In this document: positions 34,329 to 43,263 of the stretch, piece by piece
How positions within the stretch are numbered: position 1 is the stretch's first letter
How the letters are laid out: each line of letters starts with the position of its first letter
Assembly: GCF_013761175.1 (NCBI RefSeq)
Contig: NZ_JACDUR010000001.1
Location: 744,001-808,000, forward strand
Direction: 5' to 3'
DNA length: 64,000 nt
From: Nonomuraea soli
Lineage (GTDB): Bacteria > Actinomycetota > Actinomycetes > Streptosporangiales > Streptosporangiaceae
Notes under the pieces: generated by a model
The model's input: the letters and a program-made list of their open reading frames with translations, nothing else
Database searches by the model: none
Told to the model about the DNA's origin: nothing
Program-made: the position numbers and the translations under genes

Positions 34329-35420
34329 TCACACCGGCTTCGTCCACCGGCAACCATCCCGGTCGTCCTCGTCGAGTGCGTACGGGTCGACCAGCTCCCT
34401 GTCCTTGACCTTGAGGGCTTCCTGGTCGGGCGCCGAATCGTCGTAGTAGGGGTGCACGAAGCCGTCGCCGACGTCGCATCGGGCGCCCGACACGCCCCCG
34501 CCGTTCCACGATCGCACCCAGTGCACGCCGTTCGGGTAGAGCCACACCTCGCCGACGTTGTGGGCCACGATCCGCCGGGCGGTCCGCGGCTGGCCGGGCC
34601 GCTGGATGGCGTAGACGAACAGGAAGTTCACCTTGACCTTGGCGCCGCGCCGGCCGTTTCTGTCCTCGAAGGCGCCGAGGCTGGACCTGCCGTGCACCTT
34701 GATCACGTCGGTCACCAGTTCCGCCGTCTTCGGGGCGAAGCTCGTGACCCACTCCCGGGTGTCGCTCTCGTCCTTCTGCTTGTCGAGGTGCGAGGTGAAC
34801 CACCGGCGATCGGAGGGATCGAGCAGCTTCATCAGCGCCTTGGGCTTGCCGCCCATCAGCGTGGCGCGGTCGAGGTGCGAGGCGGCGAGCATCGCCCGCA
34901 CCCGCTTCAGCCCTGCCGCCACCTGCGCCTTGGAGACGCCGCCCATCGCCTTGGCCTTCGGCATGGCCAGCCCCGCCTGCCCGTCGGCGTACTGCTCGGC
35001 CGGCGATCCGGCGAACGGCCCCGCCGGCGTCTGGGCGGCGGTGGGCGTCGCCGAGGCCTCCACCGTGCTCTCAGCCGCACCAGCCGCCGTGCTCTCGGCC
35101 GTACCCTCCGCGTCGGACGGCGGGCCCATGCGCACGGGCGCGGTCTCCTCCGGGATCGGCCCCGTGGCCTCCAGCGAGGCCGAGCCCAGCCACTCCGGCT
35201 GCAGCGTGACCATCACTCCCGCCACCGAGACGACGGCCACCACGGACCACGCCGCCAGCCAGGCCCGCCGCCGGCGGTGACCTCGCACGCTGGGATGCCG
35301 CTGACGCGCCGCCTTGGCGGCGCCCTTGGAGGCGGCCGCCCGCATGCGGCGGCGTTCCCCCTCGTCGAACTGCTCCATCAACTCGGCAAATCGTGCGTCA
35401 ATGTCATCCCCGTGCGACAT
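34329..35420 (-). CDS. Membrane-anchored protein of unknown function
   Basis: 363 residues from the ATG at 35420. There is a 60-residue charged cytoplasmic N-terminus (MSHGDDIDARFAELMEQFDE; 'RRRMRAAASKGAAKAARQRH'), one membrane helix ('AWLAAWSVVAVVSVAGVMVT'), and an extracytoplasmic part with an Ala/Thr/Glu-rich linker and a compact domain ('VNFLFVYAIQRPGQPRTARR', 'VHWVRSWNGGGVSGARCDVG'). The architecture resembles a single-pass anti-sigma-like or secreted-domain protein, but no family is recognised. It sits upstream of glnA, separated by the GlnR box, on the same strand, and is divergent from the RDD gene. Confidence 0.7.
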   Translation of the reverse strand: MSHGDDIDARFAELMEQFDEGERRRMRAAASKGAAKAARQRHPSVRGHRRRRAWLAAWSVVAVVSVAGVMVTLQPEWLGSASLEATGPIPEETAPVRMGPPSDAEGTAESTAAGAAESTVEASATPTAAQTPAGPFAGSPAEQYADGQAGLAMPKAKAMGGVSKAQVAAGLKRVRAMLAASHLDRATLMGGKPKALMKLLDPSDRRWFTSHLDKQKDESDTREWVTSFAPKTAELVTDVIKVHGRSSLGAFEDRNGRRGAKVKVNFLFVYAIQRPGQPRTARRIVAHNVGEVWLYPNGVHWVRSWNGGGVSGARCDVGDGFVHPYYDDSAPDQEALKVKDRELVDPYALDEDDRDGCRWTKPV

Positions 35421-35508
35421 GGGGACAATGATGCAGACGGCGCAGATCAGGGTGAAGCGCGGTTGGGTCACGATCCCGACCGGCCACCAGGCCGGATACC
35501 GTTAGTAC

Positions 35509-36009
35509 ATGAGCAAGGGCCCCCAGTCCAAGAAACCCCAGAAGAAGTCCGAGCCGGTCAATCCGCGGTGGACGCAGACCTGGCTGGGCGGGGTGCGGTC
35601 GGCCGGAGTGGATCTCGGCTACCCCGGCGAGCGGCTGGGCCTGCCCGAGGAGGGCCCCGAGTCGATCGCACGGTTCGGCCGGCGCATCGGCGCGCTGGTC
35701 ATCGACTGGATGATCTGCACGTGGGCGATCACCCAGGCGCTGCTGCGGATCAACCCCGGCGAGTCGCCCTGGGTGCCGGTGGTCGTCTTCGGCGTGCAGT
35801 ACCTCCTGCTGGTGGGGCTCACCGGCCAGACGTTCGGCCACCGCCTGCTCGGCATCCGGGTGGCCGCGATGGACGGCGGGCGCCCCGCCTGGTTCCCCAC
35901 GCTGGTGCGCACGGTGCTGCTCTGCCTGGCCGTACCCGCCCTGATCTTCGACCGCGACCAGCGCGGCATCCACGACCGCGCCTCCAACACGATGGTCGTG
36001 CGGAGCTGA
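35509..36009 (+). CDS. RDD-family membrane protein
   Basis: 166 residues. After a basic 50-residue N-terminus come the RDD features: 'FGRRIGALVIDWMICTW', 'VVVFGVQYLLLVGLTGQTFG', 'HRLLGIRVAAMDGG' and the closing 'RDQRGIHDRASNTMVV'. RDD proteins have three or so helices with conserved Arg/Asp residues; some are linked to ion transport. Position beside glnA and the DUF4191 gene matches the Streptomyces arrangement. TACCGT ends 6 nt before the ATG, indicating a leaderless transcript. Confidence 0.9.
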   Translation: MSKGPQSKKPQKKSEPVNPRWTQTWLGGVRSAGVDLGYPGERLGLPEEGPESIARFGRRIGALVIDWMICTWAITQALLRINPGESPWVPVVVFGVQYLLLVGLTGQTFGHRLLGIRVAAMDGGRPAWFPTLVRTVLLCLAVPALIFDRDQRGIHDRASNTMVVRS

Positions 36010-36018
36010 AAGACGCCG

Positions 36019-36780
36019 TCAGGGCTGTGCGCCGCAGATGAAGATCGCGGTGCCCGGCAGGTGGTGGCCGCGTAGCGGGCTCCAGCCGCCCCACACGCCC
36101 GTGTGGCCTTCCGGCCACTCCGGCTCCACCAGGCCTTCCATCCGCAGCCCCGACGCGACGATCAACGCGATCCAGTCGCCGAGCGTGTGATGGTGCTCGA
36201 TGTAGGTGACACGCGAACCGTCGCGTTCGGCGTACGGCGTGCGGTCGAAGTAGGAGCGGTCGGAGGTCAGCCCGCGAGGCCCCGGATCGTCGGGGAAGGC
36301 CCACCGGATCGGATGGCTGGTGGAGAAGACGAAGCGGCCGCCGGGCCGCAGCACCCGCCGCACCTCCGCCAGCACGGCCGCCGGATCGGCGACGAACGGC
36401 ATGGCGCCGTAGGCGGAGCAGACCAGGTCGAACGAGCCCGCCGAGAAGGGCAGCTCTTCGGCGTCGGCCTGGACGACTGGGACGGTCAGGCCGCTGTCGA
36501 GATCGATGCGCTGGGAGTGGCGCAGCTGGCGGTGGGAGATGTCGAAGGCGGCCACGCGGGCGCCCTGGGAGACCAGCCAGCGGCCGCACTGGGCGGCCCC
36601 GCAGCCGATCTCGAGGACATCGCGGTCCTTGACCTCGCCGAGCAGCCCGGCGGAGGCCTCGTCGAGCCCCTCGGGACCCCAGATGAAGGTGGAGTCGCCG
36701 AGAAACTCGCCGTGTTCGACCTGGTAGTCGTCGGCGTTGCCGTCCCACCAGTGCCGGTTGGCGGCGCTGGAGACCCGCAC
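36019..36780 (-). CDS. Class I SAM-dependent methyltransferase
   Basis: 253 residues from a GTG at 36780 that overlaps the TAG of the preceding DUF4191 gene by one base. Motif I is 'VLEIGCGAAQCGRWLVSQG', followed by 'VAAFDISHRQL', 'VVQADAEELPFSAGSFDLVC' and 'VLRPGGRFVFSTSHPI', all Methyltransf_11 signatures. The substrate is unknown. The one-base overlap suggests translation coupled to the membrane protein upstream. Confidence 0.9.
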   Translation of the reverse strand: MRVSSAANRHWWDGNADDYQVEHGEFLGDSTFIWGPEGLDEASAGLLGEVKDRDVLEIGCGAAQCGRWLVSQGARVAAFDISHRQLRHSQRIDLDSGLTVPVVQADAEELPFSAGSFDLVCSAYGAMPFVADPAAVLAEVRRVLRPGGRFVFSTSHPIRWAFPDDPGPRGLTSDRSYFDRTPYAERDGSRVTYIEHHHTLGDWIALIVASGLRMEGLVEPEWPEGHTGVWGGWSPLRGHHLPGTAIFICGAQP

Positions 36781-37454
36781 TACCGCATCTTCGGGCCGCG
36801 CGGCATGCGCGTGCCCTTCGGCATCGGACCCTTGGGCATCGGGAGGTTCTTGGGCAGGGAGCGCAGCCGGTCCTTGACCTCGTTGACCGAGGGCTTCTTG
36901 AGGTTGCGCGGCAGCTTCATGATGTGGCGCTGCAGCTTGGCGATGGGCACCTGGCCCTCTTCGTCGCCGCACTGGATGTCGTAGATCTCGACGCCGAGCA
37001 CCACGCGGGCCACGCGCTTCTTCTCGGAGGCGAGCATCTTGCCCACCCGGCTCTTGGGACCCTCGGAGACGAGGATGACGCCGGGGAAGCCGACCACCAT
37101 GTGGATGAGGTCCTGGTCGCGGTTGACCGCGATGGCCGGGGTGACCTGCCAGTTGCCGCGCATGCCCTGCAGCACCGCGGCGGCGGCGCCGGTCTGGCCG
37201 TGGAGGATGGAGTACTGCGCCTTCTGGGCGAGCTGGCCGAAGACGATCAGGCCGACCAGGACGGCGAGCATGAGTCCCAGCGGGATCGCGTACCAGACGA
37301 ACCCGAGCAAGAGGCCGAGCACGACGACGACAGCCAGCGTGGCCACCGCCGAAAGGAAGACGATGGGCATGCCCTTGGGATTGGCCTGCTGGATGATCTG
37401 CGCGATCATGCGGAGCTGCTTGATGCGCCCCGGCTTCTCGTCGGACGTCGCCAT
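36780..37454 (-). CDS. DUF4191 membrane protein
   Basis: 224 residues from the ATG at 37454. Two adjacent membrane helices ('VFLSAVATLAVVVVLGLLLG' and 'FVWYAIPLGLMLAVLVGLIV') follow a short cytoplasmic lead, then a conserved 'GNWQVTPAIAVNRDQDLIHM' domain and a basic, Pro-rich tail ('LPMPKGPMPKGTRMPRGPKM'). This is the actinobacterial DUF4191 family found next to lipA and glnA; its function is unknown. TATCCT ends 7 nt before the ATG, so the message is probably leaderless. The GH3 gene's terminator lies in its upstream promoter region. Confidence 0.9.
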   Translation of the reverse strand: MATSDEKPGRIKQLRMIAQIIQQANPKGMPIVFLSAVATLAVVVVLGLLLGFVWYAIPLGLMLAVLVGLIVFGQLAQKAQYSILHGQTGAAAAVLQGMRGNWQVTPAIAVNRDQDLIHMVVGFPGVILVSEGPKSRVGKMLASEKKRVARVVLGVEIYDIQCGDEEGQVPIAKLQRHIMKLPRNLKKPSVNEVKDRLRSLPKNLPMPKGPMPKGTRMPRGPKMR

Positions 37455-37477
37455 ACTCTGAAGGATATCGAGAAAGC

Positions 37478-37506
37478 GGGCCTGCTCCTGCATTGGGAGC
37501 AGGCCC
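37478..37506 (-). terminator. Terminator of the GH3 gene
   Basis: Perfect 11-bp arms GGGCCTGCTCC (37478-37488) and GGAGCAGGCCC (37496-37506), 11 nt past the GH3 stop. It overlaps where the -35 region of the downstream DUF4191 promoter would be. Confidence 0.85.
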
Positions 37507-37517
37507 GTCGTGCCGTA

Positions 37518-39869
37518 CTAGAGGGTGATCTGGTCGCTGAGGCGGATGTCGGCGTAGGAACGCCCCACCTCGACCGTGTACGAGCCGTTCGCCGTGTGCC
37601 ACGCGCCGTCTTCCCACTCCTGGAAGGCCCGCTCAGGCAGGAAAAGCGTGGTGACGACCGTTTCGCCGGGACCAGCCTCGATCACGTCGAATGCGGCCAG
37701 TGTACGGTCGCGTCCCTCGCCCGAGACGTACGCCTGGACGACCTCCCGGCCCCGCCGCGAGCCGGTATTGGTCACCGAGACCGTGACAGAACCGTTGCCG
37801 GCCTCGACGGCGTTGTAGCCCCACTCGGTGTACCCCAGCCCGTGCCCGAACCAGAAGGCCGGCGCGACGTCGCCCCGCGCCCAGGCGCGGTAACCGATGA
37901 ACACCCCCTCGGTGTACGGCACGGCGCCGTCGACCGGGGTGACGTCCACGACGGGGCAGTCCTCCAGCGTGACCGGCCAGGTCGTGGGCAGGCGCCCGCC
38001 GGGTTCGGCGTCGCCGTACAGCACGTCGGCCAGCGCGAGCCCGGCCTCCTGCCCCGGGAACCACGTGAGCAGCACCGCGGCGACCTCGGACAACCACGGC
38101 ATCTCGACCGGCGAGCCCGCGTTGACCACGACGATCGTGCGCGGGTTGGCCGCGGCGACGGCCGCGATCAGCTCGTCCTGGCGGCCGGGCAGCTTGAGGC
38201 TCTTGCGGTCGAAGCCCTCGCTCTCGACCTCCAGCGTGGTGGAGGCGACCACGACGGCCACGTCGCTGGAGGCCGCGGTGGCGACCGCCTGCGCGATGAG
38301 CTCGTCCTCGCCGAGCGTCGGGTTGGCGTGGCCGAGCGTGAACATGATCAGGACCATGCCGTTGAAGCTCGAGACCGCGTGCTGGCGCAGGGTCAGCTCG
38401 ATGCGTTCGCCCTCGTCGAGGGTGACGGGGAAGCGCCGCTCGGGCGCGTGCAGGAACGCCACCGCCGGGTCGTCGCCGTCGGGCGCGATGGAGTCGTCGA
38501 AGACGACCGTGTCACCCGCGGTGAGGGTGAAGCGGCCCACGCCGGAGATCGAGAACTGGTGCTCGCCCGCGGCGTCGGCGGTGTAGGCGGTGCGGATCTC
38601 GACCGCGGCCAGCCGTTCGACGTCGACGTCCGAGGGCGCCTGGCCGACCCAGCGGGCCTCGGAGTTGGGCACCGCGTGCTCGGCCAGCACCTCGCCGGAG
38701 GCGTCGAGGAAGAACGCGCGGCTCTCGGCGGCGATGGGGGAGAGCTTGACGCGCGGGTCGGTGCCCAGCGCGTAGCGCACCTCGACGGTGCGCTCGCTCA
38801 GTCCCTGCAGCGGCGAGACGATCCTGTCGGGGAAGACCTGGGCGCTGCCGCCGCCCATGATGCGGGCCTCGTCGGCTGCCGAGCCGATCAGGGCCAGGCT
38901 GTTCACGCCGGCCAGCGGCAGCAGGCCGCCGTCGTTCTTGAGAAGGGTGAAGGAGCGGGCCGCCACCTCCCGGGCGAGCGCGATGCCGTCGATCTCCTCG
39001 CGGACCGGCTCGTCGAGGTCGCCCAGGGCCCCGGTGCGGTGCGCCAGGCGCAGGATCCGGCGGACCTTGTCGTCGATCACCGATTCCGGCACCCGGCCCT
39101 CGCGGACCGCCTCCTCCAGCTTCTCCCCCCAGGGGCCGTTGGGCCCCGGCATGGCGACGTCGGTGCCGCCGACCGCCGCCGGCTCGGTGCTGCGCACCGC
39201 GGTCCAGTCGGACACGACGAAGCCGTCGAAGCCCCACTCCCGCTTGAGCACCCCGTTGACCAGGTCGGAGTGCTCCGACATGGTCGTGCCGTTCACGGAA
39301 TTGTAGGAGGTCATCAGGCCCCAGGCCCCGGCCCCCACCACCCGCTCGAAGGGGCGCAGGTAGACCTCGCGCAGCACCTTGTCGGTGACCTTGACGTCGA
39401 CTGTGAAGCGGTCGGTCTCGAAGTCGTTGGCCACGAAGTGCTTGGGCGTGGTGGCCACCCCGCCGCCCTGCACGCCCTCCACGTACGCCGCGCCGATCTC
39501 GCCGGTCAGGTGCACGTCCTCGGAGAAGCACTCGAAGTGCCGCCCGCCCAGCGGGCTGCGGTGCAGGTTGATCGTGGGAGCGAGCAGCACGTGCACGCCC
39601 TTGCGCCTGGCCTCCTGGGCCAGCAGGCCGCCGACCTTCCTGACCAGGTCCACGTCCCAGGTGGCGGCCAGCGCGGTCGGGCTGGGCATGGCGATCGACG
39701 GGTCGGCCGAGCTCCACTGCTCGCCGCGCACGCCGATGGGGCCGTCGCTCATCACCAGGCGCTTGAGCCCGATGCCGGGTACGGCGGGCAGCGACCACAT
39801 GTCGGCGCCGGTGAGCAGGTTGACCTTGGTAGCGAGGTCCAGTTTGGAGATGAGTGCGTCGAAATCCAC
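37518..39869 (-). CDS. GH3 beta-glucosidase / beta-xylosidase with PA14-like insert
   Basis: 783 residues from a GTG, no signal peptide, so intracellular. The (alpha/beta)8 domain has 'LVMSDGPIGVRG' and 'GRHFECFSEDVHL' and the nucleophile in 'GFDGFVVSDWTAV' (Asp near 220). The (alpha/beta)6 domain begins near 'FTLLKNDGGLLPLAG'. A PA14-like insert (about 370-510, 'YTADAAGEHQFSISGVGRFT') precedes 'NAGSPVEMPWLSEV'. A fibronectin-III-like domain closes the protein. It likely cleaves short beta-glucosides taken up by the cell, possibly products of the GH16 enzyme, though the two are not in one operon. TATAAC lies 9 nt upstream of the start. Confidence 0.94.
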   Translation of the reverse strand: MDFDALISKLDLATKVNLLTGADMWSLPAVPGIGLKRLVMSDGPIGVRGEQWSSADPSIAMPSPTALAATWDVDLVRKVGGLLAQEARRKGVHVLLAPTINLHRSPLGGRHFECFSEDVHLTGEIGAAYVEGVQGGGVATTPKHFVANDFETDRFTVDVKVTDKVLREVYLRPFERVVGAGAWGLMTSYNSVNGTTMSEHSDLVNGVLKREWGFDGFVVSDWTAVRSTEPAAVGGTDVAMPGPNGPWGEKLEEAVREGRVPESVIDDKVRRILRLAHRTGALGDLDEPVREEIDGIALAREVAARSFTLLKNDGGLLPLAGVNSLALIGSAADEARIMGGGSAQVFPDRIVSPLQGLSERTVEVRYALGTDPRVKLSPIAAESRAFFLDASGEVLAEHAVPNSEARWVGQAPSDVDVERLAAVEIRTAYTADAAGEHQFSISGVGRFTLTAGDTVVFDDSIAPDGDDPAVAFLHAPERRFPVTLDEGERIELTLRQHAVSSFNGMVLIMFTLGHANPTLGEDELIAQAVATAASSDVAVVVASTTLEVESEGFDRKSLKLPGRQDELIAAVAAANPRTIVVVNAGSPVEMPWLSEVAAVLLTWFPGQEAGLALADVLYGDAEPGGRLPTTWPVTLEDCPVVDVTPVDGAVPYTEGVFIGYRAWARGDVAPAFWFGHGLGYTEWGYNAVEAGNGSVTVSVTNTGSRRGREVVQAYVSGEGRDRTLAAFDVIEAGPGETVVTTLFLPERAFQEWEDGAWHTANGSYTVEVGRSYADIRLSDQITL

Positions 39870-39924
39870 TCGCCCAGTGTTATACGTCTAACCGAGTACT
39901 AGCTAGGTTTGTTACCTTGAGGTT

Positions 39925-39958
39925 ATAAAAAAGGCCGCTCCCCAGGGGGAGCGGCCTT
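39925..39958 (-). terminator. Intrinsic terminator of lipA
   Basis: 13-bp perfect arms AAGGCCGCTCCCC (39931-39943) and GGGGAGCGGCCTT (39946-39958), followed on the minus strand by a run of T residues. It starts 5 nt past the lipA stop and is the most canonical terminator in the window. Confidence 0.95.
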
Positions 39959-39962
39959 GATC

Positions 39963-40892
39963 TCAGACGTTCTGTCTGGCCTCGATCGCCTGCTTGTAGA
40001 GCTTGCCCGCCCGGTAGGAGCTGCGGACCAGCGGTCCCGACAACACCCCGGCGAACCCGATCGCCTCGGCCTCCGCCTGCAGCTCCACGAACTCCTCCGG
40101 CTTGACCCAGCGCTCCACCGGGTGGTGGCGCGGCGTCGGGCGGAGGTACTGCGTGATCGTCAGCAGGTCGGTGCCGGCCTCGTGCAGGTCGCGCATGGCC
40201 TCGACGATCTCGTCGCGGGTCTCGCCCATGCCGAGGATGAGGTTCGACTTGGTGACCAGCCCGGCGCGGCGGGCCTTGGTGATCACCTCGAGGCTGCGCT
40301 CGTAGCGGAACGCGGGCCGGATGCGCTTGAAGATCCGCGGAACCGTCTCGATGTTGTGCGCGAACACCTCGGGCTTGCTGGAGAAGACCTCCTCCAGCTG
40401 CTCGTCGACGTTGTTGAAGTCGGGGACCAGCAGCTCGACGCCGCAACCAGGCAGCAGGTCGTGGATCTGGCGCGCGGTCTCGGCGTACAGCCACGCGCCG
40501 CCGTCGGGCAGGTCGTCGCGGGCGACACCGGTCACCGTGGCGTACTTCAGGCCCATCTGCTGCACCGACTCGGCGACCCGGCGGGGCTCGTCCTTGTCGT
40601 ACTCCTTGGGCTTGCCGGTGTCGATCTGGCAGAAGTCGCAGCGCCGCGTGCACTGGTCTCCGCCGATGAGGAAGGTCGCCTCGCGGTCTTCCCAACACTC
40701 GTAGATATTCGGACAGCCCGCCTCTTCACAGACCGTGTGCAGGCCCTCGCGGCGCACCAAGGATTTCAGCTCGGTGTACTCGGGACCCGTCTTCAGCTTG
40801 GTCTTGATCCACGGGGGCTTGCGCTCGATAGGGGTCTGGGCGTTGCGCACCTCAAGTCTGAGGAGCTTGCGACCATCAGGAGCAACTGTCAC
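39963..40892 (-). CDS. lipA: Lipoyl synthase
   Basis: 309 residues from a GTG. The auxiliary cluster ligands are in '[12 protein letters not shown]' (Cys55, 60, 66), the radical-SAM cluster ligands in 'CTRRCDFC' (Cys81, 85, 88), and the C-terminal '[11 protein letters not shown]' supplies the Ser ligand. It inserts two sulfur atoms into octanoyl chains on E2 and GcvH proteins. LipB, which supplies the octanoyl group, is encoded 0.9 kb upstream with one gene between. TAAGCT ends 6 nt before the GTG, suggesting an additional leaderless start inside the operon. Confidence 0.98.
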   Translation of the reverse strand: MTVAPDGRKLLRLEVRNAQTPIERKPPWIKTKLKTGPEYTELKSLVRREGLHTVCEEAGCPNIYECWEDREATFLIGGDQCTRRCDFCQIDTGKPKEYDKDEPRRVAESVQQMGLKYATVTGVARDDLPDGGAWLYAETARQIHDLLPGCGVELLVPDFNNVDEQLEEVFSSKPEVFAHNIETVPRIFKRIRPAFRYERSLEVITKARRAGLVTKSNLILGMGETRDEIVEAMRDLHEAGTDLLTITQYLRPTPRHHPVERWVKPEEFVELQAEAEAIGFAGVLSGPLVRSSYRAGKLYKQAIEARQNV

Positions 40893-40910
40893 GTTGCCAG
40901 CTTACGTCCA

Positions 40911-41768
40911 TCACGAGATCAGGCCGAACCCGCGTACCGCCCGGATGTAGTGCCTGCTCAGCTCGTGATCTACCGCCGCCGACGCTTCGTCCGTGAGCAG
41001 GGCGTTCGTTCCCTCGGGCACCCGCTCCAGCACGCCCCGCCTGATGGCCTCCACGCTCTCGCCCCGCAGCGCCGCGGCCTGGATGGGGGCGATCCTGCGC
41101 GAGTCGAGCGGCCGCGGCACCGCGGGAGGGCCGGCCAGCGCCGTCAGCCCCCGCTCGGCCAGCAGCACCGGGCCGACGAACACCCGGCCCAGCGTACGGC
41201 CCAGCATGCCGGTCACCTCGTAGGTGGTGTCGGGCGCTCCCAGGCTGATGGCGGCGGTCATCTGCGTGTTTGCCTCGACGCGGCTGCTGAGCGGAGCCGA
41301 GTGCAGCAGCGCGTCACGCCAGGCCTCCAGCGTCGTCAGGGCGCTCTCGACCAGCAGGCCGCGGTCGTGGCGGCTGTAGACCTCGACCAGGTGCTCGACC
41401 CGTTCCGCGGGGGAGAGGGTCAGCCAGGCGGGCAGGCCGATGACGAGGACACCGCGCACGTACTCGCTGGTGGTGCCCAGGTCCCTGATCGCCACCGCCT
41501 TCGGCCGTACGGCACCGCACGCCTGCGCCACACGTTCGGCGGCGCCGTACAGCATCTGGGCCCGCGCCCGGTCGAGCACCTCGGCGTCGGCGGGCACCCG
41601 CCTGCGCCTGGGCCGCAGCAGCACGCCGACGGCGATCAGCAGCCCGCCCAGCAGCCAGGCGGGCCACAACGTGCGGTTGACCAGGATCACCCAGAGACCG
41701 AGCAGCAGGAAGGCGAGAGTCGTGAGATGGACGGATAAGGCCAGGACGACAGTGGTGACGCGCTTCAC
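40911..41768 (-). CDS. Membrane protein resembling an M48 peptidase that has lost its zinc site
   Basis: 285 residues. Two adjacent N-terminal membrane helices ('VVLALSVHLTTLAFLLLGLW', 'WLLGGLLIAVGVLL') are followed by a soluble domain. The stretch 'LSPAERVEHLVEVYSRHD' then 'RGLLVESALTTLEAW' aligns in pattern with actinobacterial M48 proteins (LSPxERVALLxHELxH...RGLL...ALxTL), but the HExxH is absent, so peptidase activity is unlikely. A scaffold or regulatory role is possible. It lies between lipB (13 nt upstream) and lipA (18 nt downstream) on the same strand, so it is probably co-transcribed with them. The M48 link is inference. Confidence 0.55.
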   Translation of the reverse strand: MKRVTTVVLALSVHLTTLAFLLLGLWVILVNRTLWPAWLLGGLLIAVGVLLRPRRRRVPADAEVLDRARAQMLYGAAERVAQACGAVRPKAVAIRDLGTTSEYVRGVLVIGLPAWLTLSPAERVEHLVEVYSRHDRGLLVESALTTLEAWRDALLHSAPLSSRVEANTQMTAAISLGAPDTTYEVTGMLGRTLGRVFVGPVLLAERGLTALAGPPAVPRPLDSRRIAPIQAAALRGESVEAIRRGVLERVPEGTNALLTDEASAAVDHELSRHYIRAVRGFGLIS

Positions 41769-41781
41769 AGCGCGATGATAA

Positions 41782-42462
41782 CTACACCCGCCTCAGGTCT
41801 TCCTCGTGCATTTCGTACGGCTCCCGCCCGAGCATCTCCGCCAGCCGCTTCTCGGCGATCGGCATCACCTCGTCGACCACGATGCGCCGCCCGGTCTCCG
41901 CCGACAGGCTCGACACGCCCGCGCCCGCTATGCCGCACGGGTCGATGCGGTTGAACCAGCGCGGATCGTTGGCGCAGTTGAGCGCCATGCCGTGCATCGA
42001 CACGCCCTTGACCAGGCGCACCCCGACCGCGCCGAGCTGCCGGTCGGGCAGGCCGAGCGCGGCGTCGCCGGTGGCCCAGACGCCCGCGCGTCCCAGGATG
42101 CGCCGGGCGGTCACCCCGAAGTCGGCGCAGACCTGGATCATCGTCTCTTCGAGCCGCCCGACGTAGTCGCGCGCGTCGGTGACCCGCATGATCGGATAGG
42201 CGACCAGCTGTCCGGGGCCGTGCCACGTGATGCGTCCGCCCCGGTCGACGTCGACGACGGGCGTGCCGTCGGCGGGCCGCTCGTGCCCGGCGGTGCGCCT
42301 GCCCGCGGTGTAGACGGGCGCGTGCTCCAGGAACAGGACCGTGTCGGTCACCTCACCGGCCACGCGCTGGGCGTGGACGGTGCGCTGCAACTGCCAAGCC
42401 TGCTCGAAGGGGACGTCAACCCCAAGGCGGACAATCGCGAGGCGGGAGGGACCTGTGTGCAC
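41782..42462 (-). CDS. lipB: Lipoyl(octanoyl) transferase
   Basis: 226 residues from a GTG. The conserved 'RGGRITWHGPGQLVAYPI' substrate pocket, Lys in 'VGVRLVKGVSMHG' (Lys152) and the catalytic Cys in 'NRIDPCGIAGAGVSSL' (Cys176) are all present. It moves octanoate from acyl carrier protein to lipoate-dependent enzymes, the step before LipA. The SucB E2 encoded in this window is one expected substrate. Confidence 0.97.
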   Translation of the reverse strand: MHTGPSRLAIVRLGVDVPFEQAWQLQRTVHAQRVAGEVTDTVLFLEHAPVYTAGRRTAGHERPADGTPVVDVDRGGRITWHGPGQLVAYPIMRVTDARDYVGRLEETMIQVCADFGVTARRILGRAGVWATGDAALGLPDRQLGAVGVRLVKGVSMHGMALNCANDPRWFNRIDPCGIAGAGVSSLSAETGRRIVVDEVMPIAEKRLAEMLGREPYEMHEEDLRRV

Positions 42463-42476
42463 ATATCAAGGGTAAG

Positions 42477-43196
42477 TCAGCCCGTAAGGAGCCGAGGCTC
42501 GATCCTGAACTCCTTGTCCCTTTCGATCTTGTATGCGTAGCCCTGGGGGTCGACCGTCACGGCCTGGATGAACTCGGTGCCGACGTAGTGCAGCCCCACG
42601 CCCTCGTCCGCGGCGTAGCCCTCGGGCAGTTCGCCGCTGGCCACCGATGCCTGCAGCAGCTCTCGCCGCTGCGGGTCGGAGTTGTAGTGGACGCCGCAGG
42701 AGTACGGCAGGAAGCCCAGGCCCTCGGCCCAGACCTGCAGGGTGGGCCCGAAGGAGTCGGTGTTGCCTCCCACGTGCCAGCACAGCGCTCCCGCGCTCTG
42801 CCCTGACAGCACCACGCCCGCTTTCCAGGCCTCGGCGAAGGCCTCGTCGAGGCCGTGCAGCCGCCACAGCGCCGCCAGGTTGGCCACGCTGCCGCCGCTG
42901 ACGTAGATCATGTCCTGCTCGAGGATCCACTGCCGGGGGTCGGCGACGTTGGGCATGGGGAAGACGGTCAGGTGGCTGACCTCGACGTCCCATCCCGCGA
43001 ACGCGCCGTACATCTTCAGCAGCCAGTCGGCGTTGTCGCCCGTCGCGGTGGCGAGCAGGCCGAGCTTGGGGCGATCCTGGCCGGTCAGATCCAGGGCGTA
43101 GCGCAGCAGGGGACTGGCCTCGATGAAGCCGTATCGCTCACTGGGACGGAAGGATCCTCCGCCGATCGCGAGAATGTGAGACTGGCCGCTGCTCAT
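42477..43196 (-). CDS. Peptidase E (S51, aspartyl dipeptidase-like)
   Basis: 239 residues from the ATG at 43196, with GGGAG 8 nt upstream. The class I GATase-like fold carries the nucleophile Ser in 'VVLSGQSAGALCWH' (near 134), with 'ILAIGGGSF' at the N-terminus and 'QDMIYVSGGSVANLAALW' before it. Peptidase E hydrolyses dipeptides with N-terminal Asp; related cyanophycinases act on Asp-Arg polymers. It precedes lipB by 14 nt on the same strand and may share its transcript. Confidence 0.88.
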   Translation of the reverse strand: MSSGQSHILAIGGGSFRPSERYGFIEASPLLRYALDLTGQDRPKLGLLATATGDNADWLLKMYGAFAGWDVEVSHLTVFPMPNVADPRQWILEQDMIYVSGGSVANLAALWRLHGLDEAFAEAWKAGVVLSGQSAGALCWHVGGNTDSFGPTLQVWAEGLGFLPYSCGVHYNSDPQRRELLQASVASGELPEGYAADEGVGLHYVGTEFIQAVTVDPQGYAYKIERDKEFRIEPRLLTG

Positions 43197-43263
43197 CGTT
43201 GGAACTCCCACTGGTTGTGCTCGTAGAACAGGCGCACCCTACCGCCTCGCCTCGCCCGCCTGG

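Noticed and set aside
36924..39902. Very long plus-strand open frame opposite the GH3 and DUF4191 genes
   Set aside because: It mirrors the codon bias of real minus-strand genes, has no family features and spans two genes and their terminator. The same applies to other long antisense frames, for example 2437-4851 minus and 48136-51231 plus.
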